From Deltaproteobacteria bacterium (GTDB taxonomy: Bacteria; Desulfobacterota; Binatia; UTPRO1): DNA of 64,000 nt. The notes below the pieces were generated by a model. The model did no database searches, was not told the origin of the DNA, and was given only the letters and a program-made list of their open reading frames with translations. The translations under genes were made by a program, and so were the position numbers. Positions 54,766 through 62,654 of this stretch are shown piece after piece. The stretch is taken from positions 1 to 64,000 of the forward strand of contig JAJCZP010000040.1 in NCBI GenBank assembly GCA_029262315.1, read 5' to 3'. How positions within the stretch are numbered: position 1 is the first letter of the stretch; each line of letters begins with the position of its first letter.

Positions 54766-56274
54766 GTGAAGAACTCTTTGCTACCTTCTGGTCCGTCGCT
54801 CGTTTCGCTCGAGCGCCTGCGAGTGCGGATGCCGCGAAGAAAGCCAGATCGTCGAACGGCGCGACCCAAGAGCCTTCCTCCGAGGCGCCCGGTGTCTCTG
54901 CACGCGCCGGCGGTGGGACTCCTGCTCGTCTTCCTCGTGCTGGGCGCCGCGTACCTCTTTGCGGTGCCGATGTTCGAAACGCCGGACGAGCCTTCGCATC
55001 TGGAATACATCGCATTCCTCAGTACGGTGGGCAGGCTGCCGATCTACGGCGCTCGTCCCGAGGTCCCCGGCGAGGGGATGCAGCCACCGCTTTCCTATGT
55101 CGTCTCTGTACCGCTCTTTCGCGCCCTGGTCGGTGCGAGCCCGATGCTGCTGGGGGAGCTGCATCGACTGAACCTCTCGATGTACGACTACGACCTCGAC
55201 GCCGTCGGCTCCAACGAGTTGCTCTACCACTCGAGTTCCCGACTCCGCCCTCCCTACTACTTCACCCCGAAAGCTGAGCTCAGGTATCTGCGCCATATGC
55301 GCTGGCCCTCGCTTCTGTTCGGGGCGGTGGCGCTCGTCTGTACCTATTGGGCAGCGGTGCGCCTCTTCGCTGATCCTGCCGTTGCGATCCTCGTCGCGGG
55401 CCTGCTCGGGCTGAGTCCGCAGTTTCTCTTTCGAAGCGCGTGTGTCAGCAACGATGCGGCCGCGGCGGCGATTGGTGCCGCCATCCTCTTGGTCGTGGCG
55501 ATCGCCCTGACGGATCCGGCGGGTGTCCGGCGTTCGCACTATCTCTGGGCGGCATTGTTGGCGGGCGTCGGGTTGCTTACCAAAGTCTCGCTGCTGGTGG
55601 GGGCGGCGGTCGCGATTGCGACGATCTTCTGCCTCGACCGTCGGAGCAACCGAGTGCGCGTTGCGGACGCCGGTCTCGGCGTCGTCGCGGGTTTGCTGAT
55701 CGTCGCGCCGTACCTGGCGTGGAATCTGGAGCACCATGGGGATCTGATGGGCCTGGGGGTGCTCTGGCGGACGGCGGCGCAGCTTACCCCACACGAGGAG
55801 TTTGGCGGGCTCGGGGGCTACTTTGCCGGCATGTATTGGCGCTGGACGTTCGAGTCGTACTGGAGTCGATTCGGATGGCTGAACGTCTATCCGCCGAACT
55901 GGGTGTATCTCGCGTTCCATGCGTTGACGTGGCTAGGCGTGCTGGGATTCGCCCGGTCGTGGTATGCCGCACGACACCAGGACGCTCATCGGACGGCGCT
56001 GCGCCTGTATCTAGCGGCGACGATTCTCGCGACGCTTGCCATGCACATTTATCTCAACGTTCGCGTACCACAGCCACAGGGACGCCATCTCCTGCCGGTG
56101 GCGCCGGAGATCGCCTGTGTGCTCGCCATGGGGCTTGTCTCGTGGACGACGAGAATGCGGCACGGCGCGGCGTGGCGCGTGACGGCGTGTGTGCTCGGAC
56201 CGCTTCTCGGCGTCGCCGTGTTCTGCCTGCTGCAAGTGATCGTCCCAGCCTATGCGCTCGGGGGTCGGCCGTGA
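54766..56274 (+). CDS. Polytopic membrane glycosyltransferase-like protein (DUF2142/GT39 type)
   Basis: 502 residues from GTG 54766; ATG 54829 is an alternative and may be better (MPRRKPDRR). After a basic N-terminus there are about ten membrane segments. The loop ETPDEPSHLEYI right after TM1 is the DUF2142/PMT-like signature, the acidic residues being the expected catalytic site. It probably transfers a sugar from a lipid carrier on the periplasmic face. The next gene, of a similar kind, starts with GTG overlapping this stop (GTGA), so they are translated together. They are divergent from the MFS/spermidine-synthase-like gene. Acceptor unknown. Confidence 0.8.
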   Translation: MKNSLLPSGPSLVSLERLRVRMPRRKPDRRTARPKSLPPRRPVSLHAPAVGLLLVFLVLGAAYLFAVPMFETPDEPSHLEYIAFLSTVGRLPIYGARPEVPGEGMQPPLSYVVSVPLFRALVGASPMLLGELHRLNLSMYDYDLDAVGSNELLYHSSSRLRPPYYFTPKAELRYLRHMRWPSLLFGAVALVCTYWAAVRLFADPAVAILVAGLLGLSPQFLFRSACVSNDAAAAAIGAAILLVVAIALTDPAGVRRSHYLWAALLAGVGLLTKVSLLVGAAVAIATIFCLDRRSNRVRVADAGLGVVAGLLIVAPYLAWNLEHHGDLMGLGVLWRTAAQLTPHEEFGGLGGYFAGMYWRWTFESYWSRFGWLNVYPPNWVYLAFHALTWLGVLGFARSWYAARHQDAHRTALRLYLAATILATLAMHIYLNVRVPQPQGRHLLPVAPEIACVLAMGLVSWTTRMRHGAAWRVTACVLGPLLGVAVFCLLQVIVPAYALGGRP

Positions 56275-57827
56275 CCGACCGCGGTCACCGAATGCGCGTC
56301 GGGACCTTGATCGCGGTCTTGCTCGTGAGCCATGTGTGGATGAACGAGGCCCGCATCCCGTTCGGCAATCCCAACGTCCTCAGCCGGGTGTACTTGGCAC
56401 TTGCCATGGCGGGCGACGGGATGTTCCGTATCGATCGGTGGGTGGAGGCGACTGACATCCAGGACAAGGCCCAGTACGGCGGGCACACGTATTCGGACAA
56501 GGCCCCGGGGGCGTCCTTGCTCTTGGTGCCACTAGCCGCATTGCTGCGGGTCGTGCTCGGGGAGTCCGACGTGTACCTCCTAGCGTTCTGGCTTCGTCTG
56601 CTTGGGTTGTCGTTGCCGGTCGTGGGCTTCTGGCTTGCTGCACGTGGGTATTTTGCGCACCTCACCGACGACCGGCATGCGGCGGATGCCCTGGTGGCGG
56701 CGGGCGCGCTCGGCACCGTGTTCTTCATCTACGCGACCGAGCTGTTCGCCCATGCCACGGCGGGCATGCTGCTGTTCGCGTCGTATCTGCTCGTTCGTGC
56801 GGTCGTGGTTCGACCAGAGACTTCGCGAAAGGACCTCCGCTGCTTAGCCGCTGGGGCGATCGCAGGCCTGGCCTTCACGGTCGACTATGTCGTCGTGCTG
56901 GCGGTCCCGGTGCTCTTCCTGTGGCTCGCGCGGGCAAGTGCTCGTTCGTGGCGGCACGTGTGCTTGTTCGCCGCCGCGTGCGCACTGCCGCTGGTGGGCT
57001 GGATGGCCTACAACGTGACGTGCTTCGATCATCCGTTGCGTGTCGGCTTTCACTTTCACGCCGACAGCGACTACGGGCAGCAGTACCGTAGCGGCTTCCT
57101 GGGCGTACAGCTGCCGAGCGGCGCGGATCTCTGGCTCTTGCTGTTGTCGCCCGCGCGCGGGCTGTGCTTTCTGTCGCCGATGCTCCTGCTCGCGGTTGTC
57201 GGATGGCGCCGGCAGTGGCGGAGCCGGACGGCGCGCGCCGATGCCGCGATCTCCGCAGCGATTGTCGGCGCCATCGTACTCTTCGCGGCGACGACCATAG
57301 ACCCAGGAGGAGGCTGGGCCGTGTCGAGCCGGTATCTGACGGCGACGGTGCCGTTCCTGTTGATCGGCGTCGCGGGCTGGCTACGCAAGGCCGAGGCGTG
57401 GGCAGTTGCGGTCTATGCCGGGCTCGCGCTCGTCGGGCTGACGTTGGTGCCACTCGCCGCGGCGACGTTTCCGGTCTTCCCGCACGGTGTGGAGAATCCG
57501 ATCTTTGAACTGGCGTGGCCGTTGCTGCGTGCGGGGTATGTGATGCCGAGCGTGGGGTCGGAGAGTCTCGGCCTCGTCGCGCTCGTGCCGTTCTTCGTGT
57601 GTTTCGCGGGCGCGGCGCTCTTCCAGCTCGACCTGGTACGGCGGCGCGCAGGCGTCGGGGCACTGGCGGCGAGTTTCGTCATCGCGATCATGATCATCAC
57701 CGTACAGGCCACGATTCCGGAGCGCGCCGCGCGCGCGGGGTGGCGACGCTACGCGGTGGAGTTCGCACTCGAGGGCCTGGGGCACGACGCCGAAGCGGCG
57801 CGCTACGGTGCGACCGGTCACCTTTGA
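56271..57827 (+). CDS. Polytopic membrane protein, GT39-like, coupled to the gene upstream
   Basis: 518 residues from GTG 56271, which overlaps the previous stop by four bases; the upstream open frame is a shadow of that gene. About 11-12 hydrophobic segments. The N-terminal loop carries RIPFGNPNVLSRVYLA and IDRWVEATDIQDKAQYGGHT, then SDKAPGASLLLVPLAALL. The DKAPG element after the first loop is typical of bacterial GT39/DUF-type mannosyl or arabinosyl transferase relatives. Later: FDHPLRVGFHFHADSDYGQQ, and PSGADLWLLLLSPARGLCFL. Envelope glycan assembly is likely; the sugar is not known. Confidence 0.75.
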   Translation: MTDRGHRMRVGTLIAVLLVSHVWMNEARIPFGNPNVLSRVYLALAMAGDGMFRIDRWVEATDIQDKAQYGGHTYSDKAPGASLLLVPLAALLRVVLGESDVYLLAFWLRLLGLSLPVVGFWLAARGYFAHLTDDRHAADALVAAGALGTVFFIYATELFAHATAGMLLFASYLLVRAVVVRPETSRKDLRCLAAGAIAGLAFTVDYVVVLAVPVLFLWLARASARSWRHVCLFAAACALPLVGWMAYNVTCFDHPLRVGFHFHADSDYGQQYRSGFLGVQLPSGADLWLLLLSPARGLCFLSPMLLLAVVGWRRQWRSRTARADAAISAAIVGAIVLFAATTIDPGGGWAVSSRYLTATVPFLLIGVAGWLRKAEAWAVAVYAGLALVGLTLVPLAAATFPVFPHGVENPIFELAWPLLRAGYVMPSVGSESLGLVALVPFFVCFAGAALFQLDLVRRRAGVGALAASFVIAIMIITVQATIPERAARAGWRRYAVEFALEGLGHDAEAARYGATGHL

Positions 57828-58077
57828 CAGCGTGCGGGTCGTGTCGAGCGCCGCGTCGAGATGTCCAGAGTCGTTCGTTCCAAACAAGCGTGAATTTACG
57901 TACGTCAGGCGGTACGTCGTTTTCGATTGATATCGCGCTTCTGGGTGTGGCAGACCTTGGAGTCGAGACAGTGCCGTCCCCATCGTGGGGTGTCTTTTCG
58001 TGCTCCTCCCTCCTGCCGTTCAGCCCGCGAGGTGCCCGGGAGGACAGGTCAGCCTGCAGCACAAGGAGGAGCGAGTC

Positions 58078-59088
58078 ATGCTGAGATACGCCCAAGCCAC
58101 CGTCCTTGCCGCCGCCGTTCTGTTGATGCCGGTCGGGAGTTCGGCCGGCATCAAGGAAGTCGCTCGGTGCCAGAAGAAGTTCGCCAGTCAGGGGGCGCGG
58201 TTCGCCCAGCGCGTCATCACCGCCACACTGAAGTGCTCGGCCGAGATCGCGGAATGCCAAGTTCAGTGCGAGGAAGGAGTCTTTGGGCCCCCGTGTTCGT
58301 CGAACCCTCCGCCGTGCTGCGATCCCGATGATCGGAACTCGAACGCTACGTTCGGGGAATGTATGGATGAGGCCGACGAAGAATGCGCCAAGCAAGATGC
58401 GAAGATCGACAAGTTCGAGATCAAGAAGGTCGAGAAGATCACGACGGCCTGCTCGCCCCTTACCCTGGACGAACTGTGCGGATCGACCGGCAACGGCCTG
58501 AACTTCGAAACGTTGAACGCGGGCTGCTTGGCCCTCGATCCGAGCTACGTCTGCAGTCTGACCAATCTGGTGGAGTGCATCGGGGGACCTCTCGAGCGTC
58601 AGCTGGTCGATCAGATCAGCGCTATCCTCGATCCCCGATTGCCGTCCGCTATCGCGGCCGCGGGGTTGCAATCGTCGTTCCCGGGCGTCCCCGTTGCGCG
58701 CAAGGTCCAAGGGGACGTTGCCGCGGGCAAGGTCGACGTGTGGGCGATCTCGGGGCAGGCGGGAGCTGTCATCAAGGCGCGGGTCCTGACGCGCAACGAC
58801 AACGGGAATGGTACCGCCAGCCTGGCGCCGGATCTCATCCTGTTGGGCGGCGATGCCGCCACGCCCGTAGGCGAGACCAACGTCGTCAGCTCGAGTTGTA
58901 GCGTGCCGCCGGCGTGCGGTGCGAGCTGTCCACTGGCGACCCGTACGCTGCCGTCGTCGGGGACCTTTCATTTCGCGGTCGGGGGCGTGCCGGCGCTCGC
59001 GGGTTGTCCCGGGGGAGCCTACCGGTTGGTCGTCGTGAGCCCGGATGGTGCGGTTCCGACGCTGGTGTTCGACGACATCGATCCGTAG
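58078..59088 (+). CDS. Secreted protein: N-terminal C-x21-C module and C-terminal PPC-like region
   Basis: 336 residues; the start at 58078 is set by a perfect AAGGAGG ribosome site (ACAAGGAGGAGCGAGTCATG). Signal peptide about 1-23. C31-x21-C53 with Arg at position 10, then a Cys-rich stretch (CSSNPPPCC, then CMDEADEECAKQDAKIDKFE) to about residue 125. Residues 220-336 are beta-rich (GDVAAGKVDVWAISGQAGAV, LPSSGTFHFAVGGV, AYRLVVVSPDGAVPTLVFDD), resembling a bacterial pre-peptidase C-terminal (PPC)-like domain. Likely extracellular. Stands alone, followed by a hairpin at 59106. Confidence 0.72.
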   Translation: MLRYAQATVLAAAVLLMPVGSSAGIKEVARCQKKFASQGARFAQRVITATLKCSAEIAECQVQCEEGVFGPPCSSNPPPCCDPDDRNSNATFGECMDEADEECAKQDAKIDKFEIKKVEKITTACSPLTLDELCGSTGNGLNFETLNAGCLALDPSYVCSLTNLVECIGGPLERQLVDQISAILDPRLPSAIAAAGLQSSFPGVPVARKVQGDVAAGKVDVWAISGQAGAVIKARVLTRNDNGNGTASLAPDLILLGGDAATPVGETNVVSSSCSVPPACGASCPLATRTLPSSGTFHFAVGGVPALAGCPGGAYRLVVVSPDGAVPTLVFDDIDP

Positions 59089-59105
59089 CCTTCGGAGCCT
59101 GCGCT

Positions 59106-59142
59106 CGGGCACGGTTCCCCGGTTGCACGGGGACCGTGCCCG
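59106..59142 (+). terminator. Hairpin terminator after the Cys-module protein
   Basis: CGGGCACGGTTCCCCG (59106-59121) pairs with CGGGGACCGTGCCCG (59128-59142) with one bulged T and a 6-base loop; 17 bases after the stop. No U-run follows. Confidence 0.65.
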
Positions 59143-59169
59143 TCGCTGGGGGCCGCAAGCGTCTTGACG

Positions 59170-59724
59170 ATGCCATCCCCGTCCGTTCTAAGCGGCGCTG
59201 CCCGCATGTCGATGGAGCGCAGAAAGAGCGAGCAGCCGCGGCAGGTAGCATCCACGACTTCTCCGTTCGTCATCTGGTTCTCGACAACCCCGTTGGCGAC
59301 ATGGGTCGTGAAGCATATTGCATCGCGGCTCGATCCAGTCATCTTCAGGGCGACCCGCGGTCGGCTGACGTCGATGGGGGTCCCTACGATGCCGATGCTA
59401 ACACTGACCGCGCTCGGGCGGCGCTCGGGTCGGCCGCGCTCGGTTCAGCTCGCGTACGTCGCGTACGACGGCGACTACTTGGTTGCCGCAAGCGCGATGG
59501 GACAGGCGAAGCATCCCGCGTGGCGGTACAACGTCGAGGCGAACCCCCAGGTGCAGATCCAGGTTCGCGGCGAACGCTTCGCGGCCGAGGCGACAGTGCT
59601 GACCGATGCGGAAAAGCGAGATGTTTGGTCAGCGATTCGGAAGGCGATTCCGCAGATCACCGTGTACGAGGCGCGGACGGCTCGGAACATTCGCGTTGTA
59701 CGTTTGCGGCGCCGCGCCGCCTAG
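59170..59724 (+). CDS. Deazaflavin-dependent nitroreductase-family protein
   Basis: 184 residues from ATG 59170; TTG 59164 and ATG 59206 are alternatives and no good ribosome site decides. Family features: RGRLTSMGVPTMPMLTLTAL (the loop before the phosphate-binding K/R), GRRSGRPRSVQLAYV, YLVAASAMGQAKHPAWRYNV, then NPQVQIQVRGERF. This is the split-barrel F420-binding Ddn group, second copy in the window (also 24337; the two are only distantly alike). Probable role: F420H2-dependent reduction of a small molecule. Cofactor inferred from family. Confidence 0.8.
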   Translation: MPSPSVLSGAARMSMERRKSEQPRQVASTTSPFVIWFSTTPLATWVVKHIASRLDPVIFRATRGRLTSMGVPTMPMLTLTALGRRSGRPRSVQLAYVAYDGDYLVAASAMGQAKHPAWRYNVEANPQVQIQVRGERFAAEATVLTDAEKRDVWSAIRKAIPQITVYEARTARNIRVVRLRRRAA

Positions 59725-59817
59725 TCAGCGGCGCGTCACGCGATGGCTTTCGCGCGTCGTTGCGTGTCATCCCGGGCCTCTTCAAAGTCGGAGCGCGGTC
59801 GGCTATCGTCGCTCGCT

Positions 59818-60171
59818 ATGTGGATGACAGTCGCGGCGGTTTCCGGTGCGCTCGCCGTCGTGTTCGGCGCGTTCGGCGCCCATGGCTTGCGGGGCCGGGT
59901 GAGTGCCGATCAACTTGGGGCGTGGACGACGGCGACGCAGTACCACCTGCTCCATAGCGTGGTGCTCTTGGCGCTGGCGTTGTTCGCGGCCGAGGCGGGT
60001 CGATCGATGCGTCTGAGCGGGAGCCTGTTCACAGCGGGCATCGTGCTCTTCTCGGGGTCGATCTATCTGCTCGTGCTAACGGAGCAACGCTGGCTCGGGC
60101 CGGTCACGCCGCTCGGCGGGCTCTGTCTGATCGCCGGGTGGGTGTCGCTGCTCTGGTGGACGCTCGACTAA
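59818..60171 (+). CDS. DUF423 membrane protein
   Basis: 117 residues from ATG 59818, the standard DUF423 length. Four membrane segments. The family motif is clear at the N-terminus: SGALAVVFGAFGAHGLRG, then WTTATQYHLLHSVVLLALAL, and FTAGIVLFSGSIYLLVLT near the middle. DUF423 (YgdD-type) has no established function; it is found across bacteria. A longer frame from 59743 adds an Arg/Ser-rich stretch and is not used. Converges with the acyltransferase gene. Confidence 0.93.
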   Translation: MWMTVAAVSGALAVVFGAFGAHGLRGRVSADQLGAWTTATQYHLLHSVVLLALALFAAEAGRSMRLSGSLFTAGIVLFSGSIYLLVLTEQRWLGPVTPLGGLCLIAGWVSLLWWTLD

Positions 60172-60195
60172 TCCGGGATCACGCGGCGATCGGGA

Positions 60196-61089
60196 TCACC
60201 CGCCGCTGACGGCGGTGGAGGTTGGTGGCGCGCCTATCCGGTGTGCCCACGGTGGTGGGTTGTCCAGATCCAGATCGTGGGGGCCGTGCGGCGTGCCGAG
60301 CTGGTTCGGGGGCCAGCTCGGTTGCCAGTCGGGCCGGAAGCCGAAGCGTCGCGAAGGGGGCGTACCGAGGACGTCGTAAACGCGATGAGTCAGCTCGAGG
60401 AGCTCGTGTTCGAGGTGCTGCCGAAAGGTTTCGAGCTCGGCGTCGGTCGCGTCCGGTGCGATCCAGTAGGGTCCCGACGCGAGGGTGATCCGCCGATTGA
60501 AGGGGAGCGGAATCTGGGCCCGATCCCACGTGGGCAGCGTGATACCCCAACGATACCGGGTGCGCACGCAGATGAGGGGCGCCTGGCAGGCGAGACCGAT
60601 CGAGGGGCCACCGACTTTGAGCTTGTGTACCGGACCCCGCGAGCCATCGACCGTAAGCCCGTACATGACCCGATGGTGTGTCTCCATGTGCTCGATCAGG
60701 GTCGGGAGCACGCGGCGCTTGCGCGAGCCCGAACCGGAGCCGCCGCGCAGGATGACGAAATTACAGCGCCGCAGCATCTCCGTGATGATGTTCCCGAAAT
60801 CGCTGACACTGGCCAGGGTGTGTCCGTGGAACTGTCGGTAGTTGTAGGCGACCGAAAACACTTCTTGGTGCCAGAGGAGTGCGATCACGCGATCATGACG
60901 CTCGACGGCCCCGATGATGAGCTTGGTGAGGGTGTCGCCGTCATGCCTCGACGTCACTTCTACGAGGCGCATGTAGGCCATGTAGAGACGCGGGAGGAGG
61001 ATGACCATCAGCGCGATCAGTCGCCCACTGATCCAGCGGCGCAGGCGGGTTCGCCAGCGCTTCTTTCGCGGCGGTGTCGCCGCGCTCAT
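60196..61089 (-). CDS. Lysophospholipid acyltransferase-like (DUF374) protein
   Basis: 297 residues; its ATG overlaps the GST stop by four bases (ATGA), so translation is coupled. DUF374 signature: an N-terminal membrane segment (LIALMVILLPRLYMAYM), IALLWHQEVFSVAYNYRQ (H-x-E), VSDFGNIITEMLRRCNFVIL, RGGSGSGSRKRRVL, and GLTVDGSRGPVHKLKVG followed by CQAPLICVR. In DUF374 the DG-x-RGP block is standard. It is thought to acylate a lipid A or other glycolipid precursor, related to LpxL/PlsC-type transferases. The very C-terminus is Pro-rich. Confidence 0.85.
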   Translation of the reverse strand: MSAATPPRKKRWRTRLRRWISGRLIALMVILLPRLYMAYMRLVEVTSRHDGDTLTKLIIGAVERHDRVIALLWHQEVFSVAYNYRQFHGHTLASVSDFGNIITEMLRRCNFVILRGGSGSGSRKRRVLPTLIEHMETHHRVMYGLTVDGSRGPVHKLKVGGPSIGLACQAPLICVRTRYRWGITLPTWDRAQIPLPFNRRITLASGPYWIAPDATDAELETFRQHLEHELLELTHRVYDVLGTPPSRRFGFRPDWQPSWPPNQLGTPHGPHDLDLDNPPPWAHRIGAPPTSTAVSGG

Positions 61090-62003
61090 CCCTCGACGGC
61101 CGCCACGACATAGTGCTCGCGCGGAAAGTGCACGACGATCTCGCCCGCGCGGGGATCGTGGCGTCGGACTGCAATGTGATGGGCCGAGGACGACACCAAC
61201 TCTCCCTCGACGGGATCGCGCCCGAAGCTCTCGTGGACCACGGACACGCGATCGCCGGGCTTGCGTTCGTTGGGGTCGGCCGGGTCGTGCGCGGTCGGGC
61301 TCGTCGGCGTCGCCGCCTGTGCGATCGCGACGGCGTCCGCACCGCTGAGATCAGTGAACTCGCCGTGGCCGAAGGCTTCGATCCGATCCATCCAGGCTCG
61401 GAGCGCCGCGTGGGGCTCGAGGAGCATCGCGGTCTGCGGCAGGCTCCGGAGGGCGAACAATGGGTGGAAGAGGGCGAAGTCCCCGAGGCAGGCGTCGTCG
61501 CCCAGCAGGAATGGGCGGCCATGCTCCAGCTGGCGCTCGACGATCGCCAGCTTTGCTCGGAGATGGTCGCGCTTGGACGGCAGGGATTCCAGCATCTTGC
61601 CGATGTCGAAGCCGTCGTCGAACATCGTCGCGCGATCCTCGATGAACCCGTCGGGGAAGACGCTGCCGCTCGCGCCGGCCATGAGCACCGCGAGCATGAA
61701 AAGCTCCTGCTGCCAGGCGGCGAGCATCACGCCGGCGGCACGCGTTTGGGCTGGGTAGAGCGTCGGCGTGGGCTGGCGCTCCTCCAGCGCGAGGGCGATG
61801 CAATCCGTGTCGCAGTAGATGTCCGCACCGATCTGCAGAACTGGGGTCTTCCGATAGCCGCCGGTCAGCGCTGTCAGGTCGGGTTTGGGCGCCACAATCG
61901 GAATCTCCACCGACTTCCACGCCAACCCCTTGAAGCCGAGAATCCGGCGAATCTTTTCTGCGTAGGGTGAGATCCAATAGTGATGCAGGATGATGTCGGC
62001 CAC
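61086..62003 (-). CDS. Glutathione S-transferase family protein with C-terminal extension
   Basis: 305 residues from the GTG at 62003, chosen because GAGGAGG lies seven bases upstream; the frame extends to 62021. N-terminal thioredoxin-like domain: DIILHHYWISPYAEKIRRIL, GGYRKTPVLQIGADIYCDTD (cis-Pro in TPVLQIG; SNAIL-like CDTDCIA). The helical C-terminal GST domain is about 85-230, with LLGDDACLGDFALFHPLF. There is a further 80 residues of beta-rich extension (PGDRVSVVHESFGRDPVEGE, HFPREHYVVAAVEG), not usual in GSTs. Coupled to the DUF374 acyltransferase. Confidence 0.85.
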   Translation of the reverse strand: MADIILHHYWISPYAEKIRRILGFKGLAWKSVEIPIVAPKPDLTALTGGYRKTPVLQIGADIYCDTDCIALALEERQPTPTLYPAQTRAAGVMLAAWQQELFMLAVLMAGASGSVFPDGFIEDRATMFDDGFDIGKMLESLPSKRDHLRAKLAIVERQLEHGRPFLLGDDACLGDFALFHPLFALRSLPQTAMLLEPHAALRAWMDRIEAFGHGEFTDLSGADAVAIAQAATPTSPTAHDPADPNERKPGDRVSVVHESFGRDPVEGELVSSSAHHIAVRRHDPRAGEIVVHFPREHYVVAAVEG

Positions 62004-62598
62004 GAAACTCCTCCTCGTCACGGTGCGCGTGCGGCTGCAACCATACTCTGTGCGCCGCTGTCGAGGAACCGATGGGGCAGGCAGCGTGCGTGACGCCGCG
62101 CCGCGACCGTGCGTCCGCGGGGAAGGTTACATCCGGATCACGGCCAGGCTGTCGCTGTCATGCGAACTGCCGTGTGGTCGTGCGCGAGTCGTCTACGCGG
62201 AAGTGTAAGTACCCCCCTTGCGGGTAGAGGTCCGCGGGAGTACCACTTTGAGTTGGATCTGTCTCTCCAGTAGTGGATCCGGCCCGGCGCCGCGCGCACG
62301 GCGCCGGGCCTCTCTCCTTGGCGCCAGCGACCCTTGATTGCGCTCGATTTCAATCCAAGCGCCGGGCTTTGCTAGGGGCTCCAAGTAAGTTTCTGATCCG
62401 CTCCTGCCTACGACTCCTTTGCTGCTGCTGACTACTGATGGTCCGGGGCACCGGCGCGCCCCGTTACGGTCGCGCCGGTGCTCCCTCTCCGCGCCGGACC
62501 CTCCCGCGAATGCCCCCCCACTCCAAGGGGTACGCGGGCGGCGGGACGGAGATTTCGAGATCTTCGCTGTGGTCCCTTCTAGCGGGTCTGAATGAAAT
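62004..62598. other. Long intergenic region, divergent
   Basis: No protein gene that I can support. It contains a plus-strand hairpin terminator at 62281-62310, and hairpin-like CCCCCC/GCGGG elements around 62209-62245. A transcript ending at that terminator and starting inside this region is possible, since the GST gene reads away from it. Confidence 0.5.
62281..62310 (+). terminator. Intergenic hairpin terminator on the plus strand
   Basis: A perfect 12-bp stem GGCCCGGCGCCG (62281-62292) with CGGCGCCGGGCC (62299-62310), 6-base loop, followed by TCTCTCCTT. No gene on the plus strand ends here. Confidence 0.6.
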
Positions 62599-62613
62599 AA
62601 ACAAGACTTGTTT
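62599..62613. promoter_or_regulatory. 15-bp palindrome upstream of the HTH-regulator gene
   Basis: AAACAAG-A-CTTGTTT is perfect and AT-rich in a GC-rich genome, directly before the -35 box. Good operator candidate for autoregulation. Confidence 0.55.
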
Positions 62614-62615
62614 GG

Positions 62616-62645
62616 TTGTCAAATGGAAACTGATTGGTCTATTCT
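62616..62645 (+). promoter_or_regulatory. Promoter of the HTH-regulator gene
   Basis: TTGTCA (62616-62621), 18 bases, TATTCT (62640-62645). Transcription would start near 62652, three bases before the ATG, so the message may be nearly leaderless. Confidence 0.5.
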
Positions 62646-62654
62646 GGGCGTGCC

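Noticed and set aside
55440-56270. Upstream extension of the second GT39-like frame
   Set aside because: It is a shadow of the first GT39-like gene; the GTG at 56271 with a 4-base overlap explains the start.
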